The position numbers were made by a program, and so were the translations under genes. From Deltaproteobacteria bacterium (GTDB lineage: Bacteria; CG2-30-53-67), in the NCBI GenBank assembly GCA_013151235.1, contig JAADIO010000027.1, positions 1 to 30,504 of the forward strand: a stretch of 30,504 bases of DNA, given 5' to 3'. This document shows, piece by piece, positions 22,697 to 30,504 of this stretch (positions within the stretch are counted from its first letter, which is position 1; each line of letters begins with the position of its first letter). A model generated the notes under the pieces. That model had not been told where the DNA came from and made no database searches. It saw nothing but the letters and a program-made list of their open reading frames with translations.

Positions 22697-22726
22697 TTGA
22701 CAAAGTTTATCTTACTTTGTTACCAT
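22697..22726 (+). promoter_or_regulatory. Candidate glyQS promoter
   Basis: TTGACA (22697-22702), 18-base spacer, TACCAT (22721-22726). The start near 22733 is 34 bases before the chosen glyQ start codon. No T-box-like leader is present. Confidence 0.5.
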
Positions 22727-22766
22727 TCCCCGTTGTCTGCATTTTAATGAATTGGAGCAGGAACCG

Positions 22767-23660
22767 GTGACGTTTCAGGAATTGATACTCGCCCTGCAGG
22801 GGTTTTGGGCCAAAAAAGGGTGTCTGATCCATCAGGGGTATGATACCGAAGTCGGGGCGGGGACCTTCAATCCGGCCACCTTCTTGAGAGCCCTTGGTCC
22901 GGAACCGTGGAACGCCGCCTACGTGGAGCCGTCCCGTCGGCCGACGGACGGCCGGTATGGGAATAACCCCAACCGCCTGCAACACTATTATCAATTTCAG
23001 GTCGTGATGAAACCCTCTCCCAAGGAGATTCAGGATGTCTATCTGGAAAGTCTCGTGGAGATCGGGATCGACCCGCTGCAGCACGATATCCGTTTCGTGG
23101 AAGACGACTGGGAATCCCCGACATTAGGGGCTTGGGGGCTCGGGTGGGAGGTCTGGCTCGACGGGATGGAGATTACCCAGTTTACTTATTTTCAGCAGGT
23201 GGGCGGCATCGACCTGACCCCGGTCACGTCGGAGATCACCTATGGACTGGAGCGGATCTGTATGTACTTGCAGCAGGTGGACAACGTCTATGCCCTGCAA
23301 TGGGACCAGAGGCTGACCTACGGAGACATTCATCACGAAGATGAGGTGCAGTTTTCCCGCTACAATTTTGAAGAGGCCGATGTGGCCATGCAGTTGACAC
23401 TTTTTGATCTGTATGAGAAGGAATCCCTCCGCCTGAGCAAGGCGGGGCTGGCCCTTCCCGCTTACGATTACTGTCTAAAATGTTCTCATGCCTTCAATAT
23501 GCTTGATGCCCGGGGTGCCATCAGTGTTACGGAACGGACCGGCTACATCGGCCGGGTCCGGAACCTCGCGCGAAAATGTGCCCGGGGGTATCTGGAACTC
23601 CGTGAAGAGAAGGGATTTCCCCTCACAGAAAAGGCATCCGAGCCGTCGGTAAAGAGCTGA
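22767..23660 (+). CDS. glyQ: Glycyl-tRNA synthetase alpha subunit
   Basis: The 297-residue protein is the catalytic alpha subunit of the bacterial alpha2-beta2 glycyl-tRNA synthetase. Class II motifs are clear: '[54 protein letters not shown]' (motif 1/2), '[28 protein letters not shown]' (as SPTLGAWG here), and the C-terminal '[25 protein letters not shown]'. GTG 22767 is preferred (GGAG..AGG upstream); the TTG at 22752 overlaps that site. glyS follows after 25 bases. Confidence 0.96.
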   Translation: MTFQELILALQGFWAKKGCLIHQGYDTEVGAGTFNPATFLRALGPEPWNAAYVEPSRRPTDGRYGNNPNRLQHYYQFQVVMKPSPKEIQDVYLESLVEIGIDPLQHDIRFVEDDWESPTLGAWGLGWEVWLDGMEITQFTYFQQVGGIDLTPVTSEITYGLERICMYLQQVDNVYALQWDQRLTYGDIHHEDEVQFSRYNFEEADVAMQLTLFDLYEKESLRLSKAGLALPAYDYCLKCSHAFNMLDARGAISVTERTGYIGRVRNLARKCARGYLELREEKGFPLTEKASEPSVKS

Positions 23661-23685
23661 CGATCTCCCGAGGAAAAGCCGTTCC

Positions 23686-25755
23686 ATGGTCAAAGAACTG
23701 TTGCTGGAAATCGGAACCGAAGAGATCCCCGCCGCTTTTCTGCCCGGGGCGATGGCGCATCTGCAGACTCTCTGTGAAAAATTCTGTGCCGAGGAACGGT
23801 TGTCCTTCAACGCGGTCCGGTGCTACGCCACCCCGCGCCGGCTGATTCTCCATGTGGAAGGTCTGGCCGATCGTCAGGAAGATCTGAGCCGGAAGGTGAT
23901 CGGTCCGCCCAAATCCGCAGGTTACGACAAAGAAGGGAATCCCACGAAGGCCGCCACCGGTTTTGCCCGGAGCCAGGGAGTGGAGGTCTCCGACCTGATC
24001 ATTGAGGAGACCCCCCGGGGAGACTATCTTGCCGTCATTCGGGAAGAAACCGGCCGGGAGACGCCGGAACTTCTCTCCGACGGCTTGCCGAAAATAATCA
24101 CTTCCATTCATTTTCCCAAATCGATGCGCTGGGGAAGCGGGACGCTTCGCTTCGTCCGTCCGATTCACTGGGTTCTGGCGATTTATGATGATGCAGTGAT
24201 CCCTTTCGAGATTGACGGGATCCGCAGCGGGAATCTTTCCCGGGGGCACCGCTTCATGAGTCCCGGCTCGTTTACCGTACACAGCTACAAATCCTACAAG
24301 GCCTCCGCCCGCGAGCGTTTCGTCATGTACGATCTTCAGGAGCGGGTGGATGTCATACATCGCCAGATTTCAGCGATTGAAAAAGAGGTGAAGGGGAGGG
24401 TGATCCCGGATGAGGCGTTGCTTCAGGAGGTGGCCTGCCTGGTGGAGTTTCCCACGGTCCTCTGCGGCGGCTTTGATACCGATTTTCTTGCGATCCCCCG
24501 GCAGGTGTTGATTACGTCCATGCGGGAACATCAACGCTATTTCTCCATGGAAAACAAAAAGGGCGATCTGATTCCCTATTTCATCACCGTGAGTAATACC
24601 CGTCCCAAGGATACGTCGACGATTGTCGCCGGCAACGAACGGGTGTTGCGGGCCCGGTTGACGGACGCGGCCTACTTCTTCGAAACCGATCGGAAACATT
24701 CCTTGTCGGACTTTACTGCATCCTTGCAAGGGGTGACCTTTCAAGAAAAGTTAGGAACCTTGGCGGAGAAAGTGGAGCGGATCCGGAAACTGGCTCAGGG
24801 ACTGGCGGAAAAGATCGGCCTTATCGACCCGGATGCATTGGACCGGGTGGTGTCGCTCTGCAAGGCCGATCTCTGTACGGAGATGGTCGGAGAGTTTCCT
24901 TCCCTGCAGGGGGTGATGGGGCGGGAGTATGCTCTTCTGTCCGGAGAGTCCGATGCCGTTGCCTCTGCTATCGAGGAGCATTACCGGCCCCGTTTCGTGG
25001 GAGATCTTCTCCCGGAGAGCGACCTGGGCGCCGTGGTGAGCCTGGCCGACAAGATGGATACCATTGCCGGCTGTTTTGCGGTTGGGCTGAAACCTTCCGG
25101 TTCCGTCGATCCCTATGCCCTGCGTCGTCAGACCCTGGCGATCCTGGGAATCCTGCAGAAGAAAGGATATCCCGTGGGATTGGGAGAGATGACCGAGGTT
25201 GCACTGCAGGCGTTACAGGGGAAAGTCGATGTGGATACCGGAGCGTGCCGTGATGAAATCCTCGGCTATTTCAGGGGAAGGCTTTCCGCAATGCTAACGG
25301 GTGAAGAACATCGATATGATACGGTCGATGCCGTTTTAGGGGCCGGTTTTGACCGTGTTCGAGAAACCCGGGCCCGGGTGGAAGCACTCTCCCGTTTTCG
25401 GGAGGAGCCTCTCTTTGAGCCCTTTACCGTGGTCTGCAAGCGGGCGATGAATATCATCAAAGATCATCATGGGAGTGATGTCGACCCGGCCCTGTTTAAA
25501 GAAACCTGTGAGCGGGATCTCTTCGAGGCGGCGGCGAAGGTGGAGGACGAGCTTCCGGCGTTGCTGGATACGGGTCAATACGGTGGGGCGCTGAATGCCA
25601 TTGCTGCCTTGCGGGACCCGATCGATCAATTTTTCGAAGGGGTCCTGGTCATGGACAAGGAGAAGGCGATCCGGAACAACCGGCTTGCCCTGCTGACCCG
25701 TATTGCCTCATTGATTTCTCCGATTGCCGATTTTTCCAGGATTGTCATTGAATGA
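23686..25755 (+). CDS. glyS: Glycyl-tRNA synthetase beta subunit
   Basis: The 689-residue protein is the beta subunit that binds and aligns tRNA-Gly. It opens with the conserved 'ELLLEIGTEEIPAAFL', continues with 'MRWGSGTLRFVRPIHWVLA', 'MREHQRYFSMENKKGDLIPYFITVSN' and the HD-like section 'ADLCTEMVGEFPSLQGVMGREYA', and ends with the anticodon-binding-like 'FFEGVLVMDKEKAIRNNRLALL'. Length is normal. It is co-transcribed with glyQ. Confidence 0.96.
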   Translation: MVKELLLEIGTEEIPAAFLPGAMAHLQTLCEKFCAEERLSFNAVRCYATPRRLILHVEGLADRQEDLSRKVIGPPKSAGYDKEGNPTKAATGFARSQGVEVSDLIIEETPRGDYLAVIREETGRETPELLSDGLPKIITSIHFPKSMRWGSGTLRFVRPIHWVLAIYDDAVIPFEIDGIRSGNLSRGHRFMSPGSFTVHSYKSYKASARERFVMYDLQERVDVIHRQISAIEKEVKGRVIPDEALLQEVACLVEFPTVLCGGFDTDFLAIPRQVLITSMREHQRYFSMENKKGDLIPYFITVSNTRPKDTSTIVAGNERVLRARLTDAAYFFETDRKHSLSDFTASLQGVTFQEKLGTLAEKVERIRKLAQGLAEKIGLIDPDALDRVVSLCKADLCTEMVGEFPSLQGVMGREYALLSGESDAVASAIEEHYRPRFVGDLLPESDLGAVVSLADKMDTIAGCFAVGLKPSGSVDPYALRRQTLAILGILQKKGYPVGLGEMTEVALQALQGKVDVDTGACRDEILGYFRGRLSAMLTGEEHRYDTVDAVLGAGFDRVRETRARVEALSRFREEPLFEPFTVVCKRAMNIIKDHHGSDVDPALFKETCERDLFEAAAKVEDELPALLDTGQYGGALNAIAALRDPIDQFFEGVLVMDKEKAIRNNRLALLTRIASLISPIADFSRIVIE

Positions 25756-25767
25756 TTTCCTTTTTGG

Positions 25768-25796
25768 TTGCCTCGGCTCCGGATTTCATTTATATT
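25768..25796 (+). promoter_or_regulatory. Promoter of ppdK
   Basis: TTGCCT (25768-25773), 17-base spacer, TATATT (25791-25796); 4/6 and 5/6. The start near 25803 gives a leader of about 190 bases before the ppdK ATG. Confidence 0.55.
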
Positions 25797-25866
25797 GTCT
25801 CATCCGGTTGACAAATGATGCTGGTTGTAAATCGTGCGGCGCTCGAATGTCCGCCTGCGTGTTGCA

Positions 25867-25904
25867 TGCAAACAGCCTGCTGCATCTATCCGGCAGGCAT
25901 TGCA
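25867..25904 (+). promoter_or_regulatory. Hairpin in the ppdK 5' leader
   Basis: TGCAA (25867-25871) and GCCTGC (25875-25880) pair with GCAGGC (25893-25898) and TTGCA (25900-25904): 11 bp in two segments with a small internal loop. The left arm also belongs to a 10-base palindrome TTGCATGCAA (25862-25871), so two foldings compete. No known riboswitch was recognised. Confidence 0.35.
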
Positions 25905-25995
25905 CACCGACCTGTTGACCGGTTTGCAGGGAAGATCCCGTAAATCAAGAAACCTGAATACTGGTTTGGCTTTTCATTTTGGAAGGGAGGAAGTA

Positions 25996-28695
25996 ATGGC
26001 CAAGAAGAATAAGTACGTATACCTCTTTGCAAATGGGAAGGCGGATGGAAAAGGGACCTGGAAGGAGCTCCTCGGCGGAAAGGGCGCCGGTCTGGCGGAG
26101 ATGACCAACCTTGGAATCCCTGTTCCCGCCGGTTTTACGATTACCACGGATGTTTGTACGGAATTCTACAAAAACCGTCGGAACTACCCCGCCGGTCTGA
26201 AGCAGCAGGTGGAAGACGCCCTGGCAAAGGTGGAGAAGGCGATGGAAATGAAGTTCGGCGACCCGGAAAGGCCTCTGTTGGTTTCCGTCCGTTCCGGTGC
26301 CCGGCAGTCGATGCCGGGCATGATGGAAACGGTCCTGAACGTCGGTTTGACCACCCGGACGATTCCCGGCATGATCGCCCGGAGCGGTAACGAGCGCTTT
26401 GTCTATGATGCCTATCGCCGCCTGATCATGATGTATGCCGATGTGGTAATGGAGAAGGCCGCAGGGATCGAACCCCAGGAAGATCAAGGGATCCGCCAGC
26501 AGTTTGAGCATGAAATAGAAAAGATGAAAAAGGCAAAGGGGTACGAATCAGATACGGACCTGTCGGTCGATGATCTGAAAAAACTTTGTACTCTCTTTAA
26601 AAAGAAGATCCGGAAAGTTCTGGGGAAGTCCTTTCCAGACGATCCCATGGAACAACTCTGGGGCGGGATCGGCGCCGTTTTTCTTTCCTGGAACGGGAAA
26701 CGGGCGATTTCCTACCGGAAGATCGAAGGGATTCCGGAAGAATGGGGGACGGCGGTCAATGTCCAGTCCATGGTCTTCGGAAACACCGGAGCGCAAAGCG
26801 GCACAGGCGTTGCCTTTACCCGAAACCCGGCCACGGGTGAGCATGTCTTCTTCGGTGAATATCTGATGAATGCACAGGGCGAAGATGTAGTGGCCGGGAC
26901 CCGGACACCGCAACCGATCAACAAAAAGCAGAAGGGGAGCAGCAAACTCCAGTCTCTGGAAGAAGAGATGCCTCGGATTTACAAACAACTGGTCAGAATT
27001 CAGAAGAAGCTGGAGACTCACTTTCGGGATATGCAGGACCTGGAGTTTACCATTCAGGACGGGAAGCTCTGGATGCTTCAGACCCGCGTCGGGAAACGGA
27101 ACGGGACGGCCGCCGTACGGATGGCCGTGGAAATGGCCAAGGAGCGTCTGATCTCTCAGAAAGAGGCCCTGCTTCGGGTTGCGCCCCACCAGTTGGATGA
27201 ACTCCTTCATCCCATGGTTGATCCCGCAGCGGAGAAGAAAGCCAGAGTCCTTGCGAAAGGACTTCCCGCCGGACCCGGTGGGGCCTGGGGACAAGTGGTC
27301 TTTACCGCCGATGATGCGGAATCCTGGGCCAAGAAAGGGAAGAAGGTGATCCTGGTCCGGAACGAGACTTCCCCCGAGGATGTCCACGGAATGCATGCCG
27401 CGGAAGCGGTGCTGACAGCCAAGGGTGGAATGACGAGCCACGCCGCCCTGGTTGCCCGCGGATGGGGAAAATGCTGTATCGTGGGATGCGGCGACCTGGA
27501 CATTAATCTGAAGAAACGGGAAGTCTCCGTCGGGAAGGTGGTGATCAAGGAAGGGGAATGGATCACCTTGAATGGAACCAGGGGGCTGGTCTATCCGGGG
27601 AAGTTGAACCTGCACTCCGTCGATCCGGAGAAAGACCCCCATTACAAGACCCTCATGAAATGGGCGGACAAGACCCGGAAACTCGGGGTCCGGACCAATG
27701 CCGAATCACCGGCCGATGCGGCCCTGGCACGGACTTTTGGTGCCGAGGGGATCGGCCTCTGCCGGACGGAACATATGTTCTTCGGACCGGAGCGAATCAA
27801 GGCGATTCGTGAGATGATTGTCGCCGAGGATGACGCCGGACGGCGTAAAGCCGTGATGAAGCTTCTGCCTTTTCAGAAAAAAGATTTTATGGGAATCCTC
27901 AAGGCAATGGAAGGATGCCCTGTGACCATCCGGACCCTCGACCCGCCGCTTCATGAATTCGTCACCCTCGACAAGCAGCAGACCCGGGAGCTTGCGAAAG
28001 ACCTCGGGATAACCACGAAGAAGCTGGAAGCACGCATCGCCCAGCTCCATGAACTTAACCCGATGCTGGGACACCGGGGCTGCCGTCTCGGGATCACCTA
28101 TCCGGAGGTTACGGAGATGCAGGCTCGGGCGATCTTTGAAGCGGCCGCCGAGCTGACCCGAAAAGGGCACAAGGTTTATCCCGAAGTAATGATTCCCCTC
28201 GTGGGGAGTCCCTCGGAGTTGGAGAATCAGCGGATCCTTGTGGAAAATGTCGCTCGGGAGGTCACGCAGAAGAAAGGGAAATTCCCCTACATGATCGGAA
28301 CGATGATCGAGGTGCCGCGGGCCTGCGTTGCCGCGGATAAGATCGCAGAACACGCGGAGTTTTTCTCCTTCGGCACCAATGATCTCACACAGACGACCTT
28401 TGGCTTTTCCCGCGACGATATCGGTTCTTTCCTGCCGGAATACCTTGACCGGAAGATCCTTACGGCGGATCCTTTTCAGACACTGGATCAAAGCGGTGTC
28501 GGCGAGTTGGTGGCCCTTGGAGTCCGGAAAGGGAGAAAAACCCGAAAGAATCTGAAGATTGGGATCTGCGGTGAGCACGGCGGTGATCCTGCATCAATCG
28601 AGTTCTTTCATCGTGTCGGGCTGAATTATGTGAGCTGTTCCCCCTTCCGGGTGCCGATTGCCCGTTTGGCCGCGGCCCAGGCGGCATTGCGGTAA
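25996..28695 (+). CDS. ppdK: Pyruvate, phosphate dikinase
   Basis: The 899-residue protein matches PPDK in length and order of domains. The ATP-grasp domain opens with 'LLGGKGAGLAEMTNLGIPVPAGFTITT', the central phosphohistidine domain has 'GGMTSHAALVARGWGKCCIVGC' (catalytic His near residue 480), and the C-terminal TIM barrel has 'GIGLCRTEHMFF', 'FGTNDLTQTTFGFSRDD' (near 792) and the catalytic Cys in 'IGICGEHGGDP' (near 857). It reversibly converts pyruvate, ATP and Pi into PEP, AMP and PPi. ATG 25996 has GGGAGG upstream; the frame is open further upstream without family match. It seems to be a single-gene unit with a structured leader. Confidence 0.97.
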   Translation: MAKKNKYVYLFANGKADGKGTWKELLGGKGAGLAEMTNLGIPVPAGFTITTDVCTEFYKNRRNYPAGLKQQVEDALAKVEKAMEMKFGDPERPLLVSVRSGARQSMPGMMETVLNVGLTTRTIPGMIARSGNERFVYDAYRRLIMMYADVVMEKAAGIEPQEDQGIRQQFEHEIEKMKKAKGYESDTDLSVDDLKKLCTLFKKKIRKVLGKSFPDDPMEQLWGGIGAVFLSWNGKRAISYRKIEGIPEEWGTAVNVQSMVFGNTGAQSGTGVAFTRNPATGEHVFFGEYLMNAQGEDVVAGTRTPQPINKKQKGSSKLQSLEEEMPRIYKQLVRIQKKLETHFRDMQDLEFTIQDGKLWMLQTRVGKRNGTAAVRMAVEMAKERLISQKEALLRVAPHQLDELLHPMVDPAAEKKARVLAKGLPAGPGGAWGQVVFTADDAESWAKKGKKVILVRNETSPEDVHGMHAAEAVLTAKGGMTSHAALVARGWGKCCIVGCGDLDINLKKREVSVGKVVIKEGEWITLNGTRGLVYPGKLNLHSVDPEKDPHYKTLMKWADKTRKLGVRTNAESPADAALARTFGAEGIGLCRTEHMFFGPERIKAIREMIVAEDDAGRRKAVMKLLPFQKKDFMGILKAMEGCPVTIRTLDPPLHEFVTLDKQQTRELAKDLGITTKKLEARIAQLHELNPMLGHRGCRLGITYPEVTEMQARAIFEAAAELTRKGHKVYPEVMIPLVGSPSELENQRILVENVAREVTQKKGKFPYMIGTMIEVPRACVAADKIAEHAEFFSFGTNDLTQTTFGFSRDDIGSFLPEYLDRKILTADPFQTLDQSGVGELVALGVRKGRKTRKNLKIGICGEHGGDPASIEFFHRVGLNYVSCSPFRVPIARLAAAQAALR

Positions 28696-28741
28696 GCAGG
28701 GCGGGCTGATTTCGGCCTGCGGCTTGCGGGATGGGCTAAAA

Positions 28742-28835
28742 GGAGGCAGGCCTGTTCGTAAACCCTCTGACATACCCGGAGGGCCTGCCTGTTCAGGCCC
28801 GTCCGCAGACAGGCCTCCGTATTTATGAACAGGGC
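28742..28835. repeat. Structured inverted-repeat element after ppdK
   Basis: About 95 bp with nested and competing inverted repeats: 28752-28762 pairs with 28822-28832 (one G-U), GGAGGC 28742-28747 can pair with 28813-28818, and GGGCCTG (28781-28787) forms a perfect 7-bp hairpin with 28794-28800. The composition (CAGGCCTG, CCTGCC, GGCCTCC) suggests a dispersed palindromic intergenic repeat. Only one copy is seen in this window. Confidence 0.45.
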
Positions 28836-28899
28836 CATGACACAATCCTTTTGTACACTTTCGGGGAATAGACTCGAAAGAAGAAAAACTGTAAAAAGA

Positions 28900-28945
28900 A
28901 CTCAGGGTCTGATAATCGCCTGAGTGGTTGACTAGTTTGACCCTG
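28900..28945 (+). ncRNA. Possible attenuator or small RNA with two exclusive hairpins
   Basis: ACTCAGG (28900-28906) pairs perfectly with CCTGAGT (28919-28925), while CAGGGTC (28903-28909) pairs perfectly with GACCCTG (28939-28945); the two share bases and cannot coexist. The section runs straight into the strong terminator at 28948. I found no clear promoter for an independent RNA, so it may instead be the processed 3' end of the ppdK transcript. Confidence 0.35.
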
Positions 28946-28947
28946 TT

Positions 28948-28986
28948 GCCCCGACGGCTTGTCCGTCGGGGCCTTTTTGTTTTTTT
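28948..28986 (+). terminator. Strong intrinsic terminator downstream of ppdK
   Basis: A perfect 10-bp GC-rich stem (GCCCCGACGG 28948-28957 with 28963-28972), a 5-base loop, then TTTTTGTTTTTTT (28974-28986). It is the clearest intrinsic terminator in the window and is 253 bases beyond the ppdK stop. Confidence 0.92.
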
Positions 28987-28990
28987 CGGC

Positions 28991-29179
28991 ATGGACGGGT
29001 AGCGGACCTACGAAGCGGTCACCCGGATACATCCCGGCCAAAAGGCCGTCGCCGCCAGCGGCTTCTCCCGGGACGATGAGGTGAAGAAAGCGCAGGCGTT
29101 TGACGTTGGACAGTTTATCAAGAAACCATACTTGATCACGCAGATCGGGCTGGCTGTTCAACAAGCCTTGCAAGATTGA
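28991..29179 (+). pseudogene. Remnant of a response-regulator receiver domain (C-terminal part)
   Basis: The frame from ATG 28991 to TGA 29179 reads MDG, then a stop (TAG at 29000), then 'RTYEAVTRIHPGQKAVAASG' followed by 'FSRDDEVKKAQAFDVGQFIKKPYLITQIGLAVQQALQD'. This is the second half of a CheY-like receiver domain: the post-phosphosite 'MDGxxTY' loop, the 'SGF' strand with the switch Ser, and the conserved Lys-Pro of 'KKPY'. The N-terminal half with the phospho-acceptor Asp is absent, replaced by the terminator directly upstream. It ends like the receiver tail of hybrid histidine kinases. It is not expected to be functional. Confidence 0.75.
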
Positions 29180-29193
29180 TTGTTGGGAATCGG

Positions 29194-29228
29194 GCTGCAC
29201 ATGGATAGGTCCGTATGCAATGTGCAGC
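29194..29228. other. Hairpin downstream of the Mrp gene
   Basis: GCTGCACAT (29194-29202) pairs perfectly with ATGTGCAGC (29220-29228), extended by TCG/CGA with one mismatch. The 17-base loop contains a further GGA/TCC pairing. There is no T-run on either strand; it may protect the 3' end of the minus-strand mrp transcript. Confidence 0.4.
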
Positions 29229-29262
29229 TCGACCCTATAAGTCATCCTCCTTTGGAACCGGC

Positions 29263-30162
29263 TCAAATACCGCCGTTTTTATGCATCGGGCCACGAAGTT
29301 CCAGCAGTGTTTTGATGGTCGGCTCAAAGGCCTTTGCCGTGTTGCTCTGACCATAAGTATCCATGAACGGTTTTCCCCGATCGCAGGATTCGACCATGAG
29401 CGGATCGATGGGAATGCGTCCGAGGAAGGGGACATCAAGTTCCGTGGCCATTGATTGGCCTCCCCCCCTGCTGAAGATGTCGACATGTTCTTTACAGTTC
29501 GGACAGACGAAGCCGCTCATGTTCTCAATGACGCCCAAAACAGGAAGGTTTGTATTCCTGCAAAAGGTAATGGAGCGCCTCACGTCGGCTACGGCGATAC
29601 CCTGAGGCGTCGTCACCACGACCGCTCCGTCGGCATCTTCCAGAAGCTGGACGACGGAGAGTGGTTCGTCGCCCGTCCCCGGGGGACAGTCCACAATCAG
29701 ATAATCGAGTACACCCCACTGCACCTCCGTAATAAACTGCCGGATCAGACCATGCTTCAATGGGGCCCGCCAAATGACGGCGTGGTCCCGATCCGGGACC
29801 AGGAAACCGATCGACACCACCAGCAGGTTCGGATTATAACGGATCGGAACAAGACCGTCCGGAGATTTCTTCGGGACCCCATCTTCCAGCCCAAGCATTC
29901 TGGGAATGGAAGGCCCATGGATGTCGATGTCCATCAACCCCACCCTCTTGTCCTGAAGCGACAGGGCCACGGCCATGTTGGCCGCCACGGTACTCTTGCC
30001 CACCCCTCCCTTGCCTGAAAGAACGATGATCTTGTGCTTGATGTTGCAGGTGATGTTCTGAACCTCAAGTCGATCTTTCAGTTCGTCCAGGGCTTCCTGA
30101 TCCGGATGCCCTCCGGATGCACAACTTCCACAATTGTTCTTCTCTCCATTTTCTTCGCTCAT
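29263..30162 (-). CDS. Mrp/Nbp35 (ApbC) family Fe-S cluster carrier ATPase
   Basis: The 299-residue protein is a deviant-Walker P-loop NTPase. 'GKGGVGKST' (residues 50-58) is Walker A, 'GLMDIDIHGPSIPRML' follows, and 'DYLIVDCPPGTGDEPLS' is the Walker-B-like section. 'MSGFVCPNCKEHVDIF' carries the C-x-x-C that binds the bridging [4Fe-4S] cluster of the dimer. The N-terminal 'NCGSCASGG' (C11, C14) recalls the extra cluster of Nbp35-type proteins. It carries Fe-S clusters to target proteins; the human relative NUBPL/Ind1 serves complex I. ATG 30162 is chosen because AAGGAGG lies 6 bases before it; an in-frame TTG at 30168 is less likely. Confidence 0.94.
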   Translation of the reverse strand: MSEENGEKNNCGSCASGGHPDQEALDELKDRLEVQNITCNIKHKIIVLSGKGGVGKSTVAANMAVALSLQDKRVGLMDIDIHGPSIPRMLGLEDGVPKKSPDGLVPIRYNPNLLVVSIGFLVPDRDHAVIWRAPLKHGLIRQFITEVQWGVLDYLIVDCPPGTGDEPLSVVQLLEDADGAVVVTTPQGIAVADVRRSITFCRNTNLPVLGVIENMSGFVCPNCKEHVDIFSRGGGQSMATELDVPFLGRIPIDPLMVESCDRGKPFMDTYGQSNTAKAFEPTIKTLLELRGPMHKNGGI

Positions 30163-30260
30163 TTCCAACCTCCTTTGAGTCTTTGTCGGTTCCGTGGGAC
30201 AGGGCTTGTCGGCGTAACGATCCCGGAAAACACCCGTCCCGGAATAATGTGTATATGCAC

Positions 30261-30289
30261 GTTATAGTAAATCCGGGATGGACTGTCAA
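30261..30289 (-). promoter_or_regulatory. Strong promoter of the Mrp gene
   Basis: On the minus strand TTGACA (30289-30284), 17-base spacer, TATAAC (30266-30261): 6/6 and 5/6. The start near 30254 gives a leader of about 90 bases. Confidence 0.75.
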
Positions 30290-30350
30290 GGAATTTCTGA
30301 AAGTTGTGTTTGTCTTCGGTTTGTTCTTTGATAGTCTCGTAAAAAATCAC

Positions 30351-30430
30351 GAAGCCCTTCGGCCGACTCAGGACAGGGCCCTTCGATGCTTCGATAAACT
30401 CAGCACAGGCCCGCTCAGGACGAACGGTGT
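30351..30430. repeat. Dispersed intergenic repeat of the CCCTTCGA...CTCAGGACGAACGG type
   Basis: Two CCCTTCG units (30356-30362 and 30380-30386), each followed by a CTCAG(G/C)ACAGG block, end in CTCAGGACGAACGG. This is a widespread non-coding repeat family in environmental bacterial genomes (general knowledge). The rest of the gap 30290-30504 shows nothing I can assign. Confidence 0.65.
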
Positions 30431-30504
30431 AAGTTATTGATATTCCGTTTGTGTGGTTCGGCGAGCTTCCGGGCATGTGGTTCGGAAAGTTTAATGGACC
30501 GTTC

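Noticed and set aside
25808-25836. TTGACA at 25808 as the ppdK -35 box
   Set aside because: No -10 box lies at 16-18 bases; TTGCCT-17-TATATT upstream fits better.
28823-29266. Minus-strand ORF starting with AAAGGAGG-ATG after mrp
   Set aside because: It is antisense to the receiver-domain remnant, runs through the terminator and has no family pattern; the ribosome-binding site is too close to the ATG.
30159-30476. Minus-strand ORF covering the right-edge repeat
   Set aside because: Its peptide is the translation of the dispersed repeat and part of the mrp leader; not a real protein.

Overview
The window reads as a stretch of ordinary chromosome from an anaerobic or oxygen-wary Gram-negative bacterium, most likely a Desulfobacterota/'Deltaproteobacteria'-type lineage (inference). 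The support is indirect: two-subunit glycyl-tRNA synthetase, a flavodiiron O2 reductase with rubredoxin and rubrerythrin-like ferritins, pyruvate phosphate dikinase, an iron-sulfur flavoprotein, a fused NuoCD, several small Cys-rich proteins (DUF1858, DUF6485, zinc ribbons), and intergenic repeat families that I associate with such genomes. Base composition is moderately GC-rich and coding density is high. I see no prophage, insertion sequence, CRISPR array, rRNA or tRNA.

Left part (1-4.8 kb). The N-terminus of a probable RecG runs off the left edge (minus strand), preceded by a DUF1858 redox-disulfide protein. rpmB (L28) is divergent from it and ends in a 19-bp terminator hairpin. A small basic helical protein follows, then a hairpin shared with the convergent fprA (flavodiiron protein, minus strand). 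A 274-bp AT-rich divergent promoter region separates fprA from a plus-strand run: DHH phosphoesterase, ferritin-like protein, zinc ribbon, rubredoxin. fprA, rubredoxin and the ferritin-like proteins look like an O2/peroxide defence set.

4.8-9.1 kb. The same plus-strand run continues with an acetolactate-synthase-like TPP enzyme, a second ferritin-like protein, an iron-sulfur flavoprotein and aspartase (aspA), with short gaps or overlaps. 9.1-17.7 kb: a promoter precedes an IscU/NifU-type scaffold and then nuoA-B-CD-E-F-G-H-I. This encodes the NADH module, the quinone-reducing arm, NuoA and NuoH, but the antiporter-like subunits NuoJKLMN are absent from the window. The nuo cluster is interrupted by two non-coding gaps that carry the same degenerate repeat.

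17.7-22.7 kb. A nitrilase-family hydrolase, a XerC/D recombinase, and a chemoreceptor with a C-terminal zinc-binding CZB domain and a sigma-28-like promoter are followed by four small metal or cysteine proteins: ferredoxin, Mth938-like, DUF6485 and a zinc ribbon. 22.7-28.7 kb: glyQ-glyS, then ppdK with a structured 5' leader.

28.7-30.5 kb. The 567-bp gap after ppdK holds a structured inverted-repeat element, a region with two mutually exclusive hairpins ending in a very strong terminator, and a decayed C-terminal fragment of a response-regulator receiver domain with an in-frame stop. A Mrp/Nbp35-type Fe-S carrier ATPase (minus strand) with a near-consensus promoter follows, and then a dispersed intergenic repeat at the right edge. 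I found no clearly new biological system. The most unusual items are the split complex I cluster, the post-ppdK non-coding region with its receiver-domain remnant, and the symmetric bidirectional promoter at rpmB.
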